From the NCBI GenBank assembly GCA_035569235.1, contig DATMND010000216.1, positions 1 through 14,229 of the forward strand: a stretch of DNA of 14,229 nucleotides, written 5' to 3'. Origin of the DNA: JAMXLO01 sp035569235. GTDB taxonomy: Bacteria; Pseudomonadota; Alphaproteobacteria; Acetobacterales; Acetobacteraceae. Within the stretch, counting starts at the first letter, position 1. The number at the start of each line of letters is the position of its first letter. Below the pieces are notes generated by a model, which ran no database searches, was not told the DNA's origin, and saw nothing but the letters and a program-made list of their open reading frames with translations. A program made the position numbers and the translations under genes. Shown here piece after piece: positions 12,383 to 14,229 of the stretch.

Positions 12383-14229
12383 ATGCTGGTTCCCACCATG
12401 CCCCTTATGCACATGCGGCCCGCAGGCCGCTTCAGCCCCGCCAGCCTGTTCCATCCGAACTCCGTCGCGGTCATCGGTGTCCATTCGCCGGAGGGCAGGC
12501 AGGTGATGGAAAACCTGCAGGCAGGCGGCTTCAAGGGCGAAATACTGCCGCTCAAAGCCGATGACGGTTCCGACGTTGCCTGTCTGGCGAATGCTCCGGA
12601 CCTCGCGGTGCTAGCGACGCCGCCGGACGCCGTCCCGGCGGCGCTGGCTGCGCTGGCTGCGAAAGGCACACTCGCTGCGGTCGTGATCGGAATGGCCGAA
12701 GGCCTCGCGGATCCTGTGCATCGAAGCGGCGTACGCGTGCTGGGCCCAGGCTCCTTCGGCATCGTTGTACCGTCCATCGGGCTGAACGCTTCGCTCGCGC
12801 ACCTGCCGCCGCCGGCCGGCCGGCTAGGGTTGGTGTCGCAGTCCGCGGCCTTGTGCCGCGCCGTCCTCGACTGGGCCCAGCCGAACGGCGTCGGGTTCAG
12901 CCACATCGTCGGCATCGGCGGCAATGCCGATATCGGCTTCGGCCTCGTGCTTGACTGGCTGTCGCGCGACCCCGGCACCGGCGCGATCCTGCTCGACATC
13001 AGGCGTCTGAAGAACCGTCGGGCGTTTCTGTCCGCCGCCCGCGCCGCGTCACGGTTGCGTCCGGTGGTGGCTATCCGCCCTGGCACCCTGCTCTCCGACC
13101 CGAGCGGCGAGGCCGAGCGTGCGTTCGAGGCGGCGCTGAGACGCGCCGGCGTGCTCTGCGTGAACCGCCTCGAAGACCTGTTGGCGGCAGCCGAAACCCT
13201 GGCGCGCGCACGCCTGGGACGCGGCGATGCTCTGGCGATCATCACCAACGCTGTCAGTGCCGGCCGAATGGCGGCCGATGCGGTGCTGCGCAACGGATTG
13301 CATCTGGCGCAGCTGCCGACCGCGCAACCCGGATCGGGGTCCGCGTCAGGCAATGGCGATGGGATCGTGCTGGTGGGACCAGACGCGTCCCACCTGCTTG
13401 CCGGTCTTGCCGCATCCGCCGCCGGTGCGCCCGACGTCGGCGCCGTTCTGGTGGTGCATGCGCCGTCCGGCGCCGCGGACGAGGCGGCGATCGCTGCCCT
13501 GGCGACGCGCCGGGGCAAAATGCAGGTACCGATGCTTGTCTGTGCAATGGGTGAGACGACCGGCGCCGGACACCGGAAAACCCTGGTCGAGGCCGGCATG
13601 CCGGTATTCGCCACGCCCGAGCAGGCGGTGCGCGGCTACCTGCATCTGGTGCAGGATCGCCGCAACCGCGCCGCCGCGCGCGAACTGCCGCCGGGCACGG
13701 TGTTGGCCGTGGCACCCGACAGCGACAACGTATGCCGCGCCTTTGCCGCAATTCGCGGCGCAGGCCGGCTGGTTTCGATGCAGGACGAAGCGCTGGCAGT
13801 CTTATGCGCCTACGGCATTCCGGCTGCGCCGACGCGTTTTGTTCCTACGGCGAAAGATGCGGCGGCCGCCGCGGCGTCGCTGGGTTTCCCCGCCGTGGTG
13901 AAGTTGCGCCAGAGCGAACGTCCGGGCGCACGGGCCTCAAATGGGCTGGCGCTGGATCTGCACGATGCGCGGGAGGTGGCAGTGGCCGCCCGCCTGCTCT
14001 CCGCAAGACGCTACCGCCTCGGCGTGCGCGACGATGGGCTGCTGGTGCAGCGACAGGGACCCCGTTCGCGCGAACTCAGGCTGCGCGTCGCGGACGATGC
14101 GACGTTCGGCCCGGTCATCAGCTTCGGACATGGCGGCACGACGGCGGATATCGCGCGCGATGTATCCGCCGATCTGCCGCCGCTCAACCTTGCATTGGCG
14201 CGTGGACTGATAGCGCGCACGCGGGTCGC
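12383..14229 (+). CDS. Pat/PatZ-type acyl-CoA synthetase-like protein (3' end missing)
   Basis: 615 codons are visible and the frame runs off the right edge. Order: CoA-binding domain about 20-145 (LFHPNSVAVIGV, RVLGPGSFGI, SIGLNASLAHLPPPAGRLGL), succinyl-CoA-ligase-like flavodoxin domains about 146-425 (VSQSAAL, LDWAQPNGVGFSHIVGIGG, AFLSAARAASR), and an ATP-grasp-like domain from about 465 (LCAYGIPAAPTRFV, FPAVVKLR, FGPVISFGHGG). It aligns best in memory with PatZ, the protein lysine acetyltransferase, whose GNAT domain lies C-terminal and would be beyond the edge here. The phospho-His segment (SHTGA in active enzymes) is replaced by IRPGTLLSDPSGE at 231-243, and the ATP-grasp HKS motif by SERPGARASNG at 511-521. 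Enzymatic acyl-CoA synthesis is therefore unlikely. In-frame ATGs at 12344, 12383, 12398, 12407 and 12413 leave the start uncertain; none has a good ribosome site. Confidence 0.82.
   Translation, partial: MLVPTMPLMHMRPAGRFSPASLFHPNSVAVIGVHSPEGRQVMENLQAGGFKGEILPLKADDGSDVACLANAPDLAVLATPPDAVPAALAALAAKGTLAAVVIGMAEGLADPVHRSGVRVLGPGSFGIVVPSIGLNASLAHLPPPAGRLGLVSQSAALCRAVLDWAQPNGVGFSHIVGIGGNADIGFGLVLDWLSRDPGTGAILLDIRRLKNRRAFLSAARAASRLRPVVAIRPGTLLSDPSGEAERAFEAALRRAGVLCVNRLEDLLAAAETLARARLGRGDALAIITNAVSAGRMAADAVLRNGLHLAQLPTAQPGSGSASGNGDGIVLVGPDASHLLAGLAASAAGAPDVGAVLVVHAPSGAADEAAIAALATRRGKMQVPMLVCAMGETTGAGHRKTLVEAGMPVFATPEQAVRGYLHLVQDRRNRAAARELPPGTVLAVAPDSDNVCRAFAAIRGAGRLVSMQDEALAVLCAYGIPAAPTRFVPTAKDAAAAAASLGFPAVVKLRQSERPGARASNGLALDLHDAREVAVAARLLSARRYRLGVRDDGLLVQRQGPRSRELRLRVADDATFGPVISFGHGGTTADIARDVSADLPPLNLALARGLIARTRV

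Noticed and set aside
12148..13614. 488-residue minus-strand open frame
   Set aside because: It lies opposite the Pat-like gene, whose frame matches a known family over 615 codons; the antisense protein is low-complexity Ala/Arg/Pro/Ser.

Overview
This is a high-GC proteobacterial window, most likely an alphaproteobacterium and plausibly the family Acetobacteraceae (Rhodospirillales). That placement is an inference. It rests on the GC-rich coding style, on dispersed palindromic repeats at 3595-3655 and 12204-12314 of kinds I associate with those genomes, and on a chemoreceptor carrying a PilZ domain, an architecture known from Azospirillum. No rRNA, tRNA, CRISPR array, transposase, integrase or phage gene was seen.

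Layout. Positions 1-1104 hold the 3' part of an epoxide hydrolase gene whose start lies off the window. Converging on it at 1117-1977 (minus) is a CitE-like member of the HpcH/HpaI aldolase/citrate lyase family. Divergent from that gene, 2082-6783 is a complete five-gene branched-chain-amino-acid-type (HAAT) ABC importer in the order livG, livF, binding protein, livH, livM. The genes overlap or sit close together, except for one gap before the binding-protein gene that holds a perfect 26-bp-arm palindrome. A GC-rich hairpin at 6844-6870 separates livM from a convergent 786-residue chemoreceptor (6943-9303, minus). The chemoreceptor reads Cache, HAMP, MCP signalling, PilZ, CZB, so one receptor may read a periplasmic ligand, c-di-GMP and zinc/redox state.

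Positions 9.3-11.1 kb look different: longer gaps and visibly lower GC in the rows counted. Here lie a dodecin-like flavin-binding protein (9666-9869, plus), preceded by an 11-bp-arm inverted repeat, and a single-domain LamG-like jelly-roll protein (10027-10815, minus). Next comes a hormone-sensitive-lipase-type esterase (11088-12038, minus). The 344-bp divergent gap after it holds a cluster of hairpins. From about 12383 to the right edge runs a plus-strand gene open at its 3' end. It resembles the acyl-CoA-synthetase-like part of Pat/PatZ-type lysine acetyltransferases but lacks the catalytic histidines of true NDP-forming acyl-CoA synthetases.

Working together. The importer genes are clearly one functional unit. 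The epoxide hydrolase, CitE-like lyase and esterase are catabolic enzymes that could act on imported or related carbon compounds, but nothing in the sequence ties them to the importer beyond proximity. I found no defence system or other wholly new system. The most unusual items are the triple-input chemoreceptor, the histidine-less Pat-like protein, and the structured repeats.
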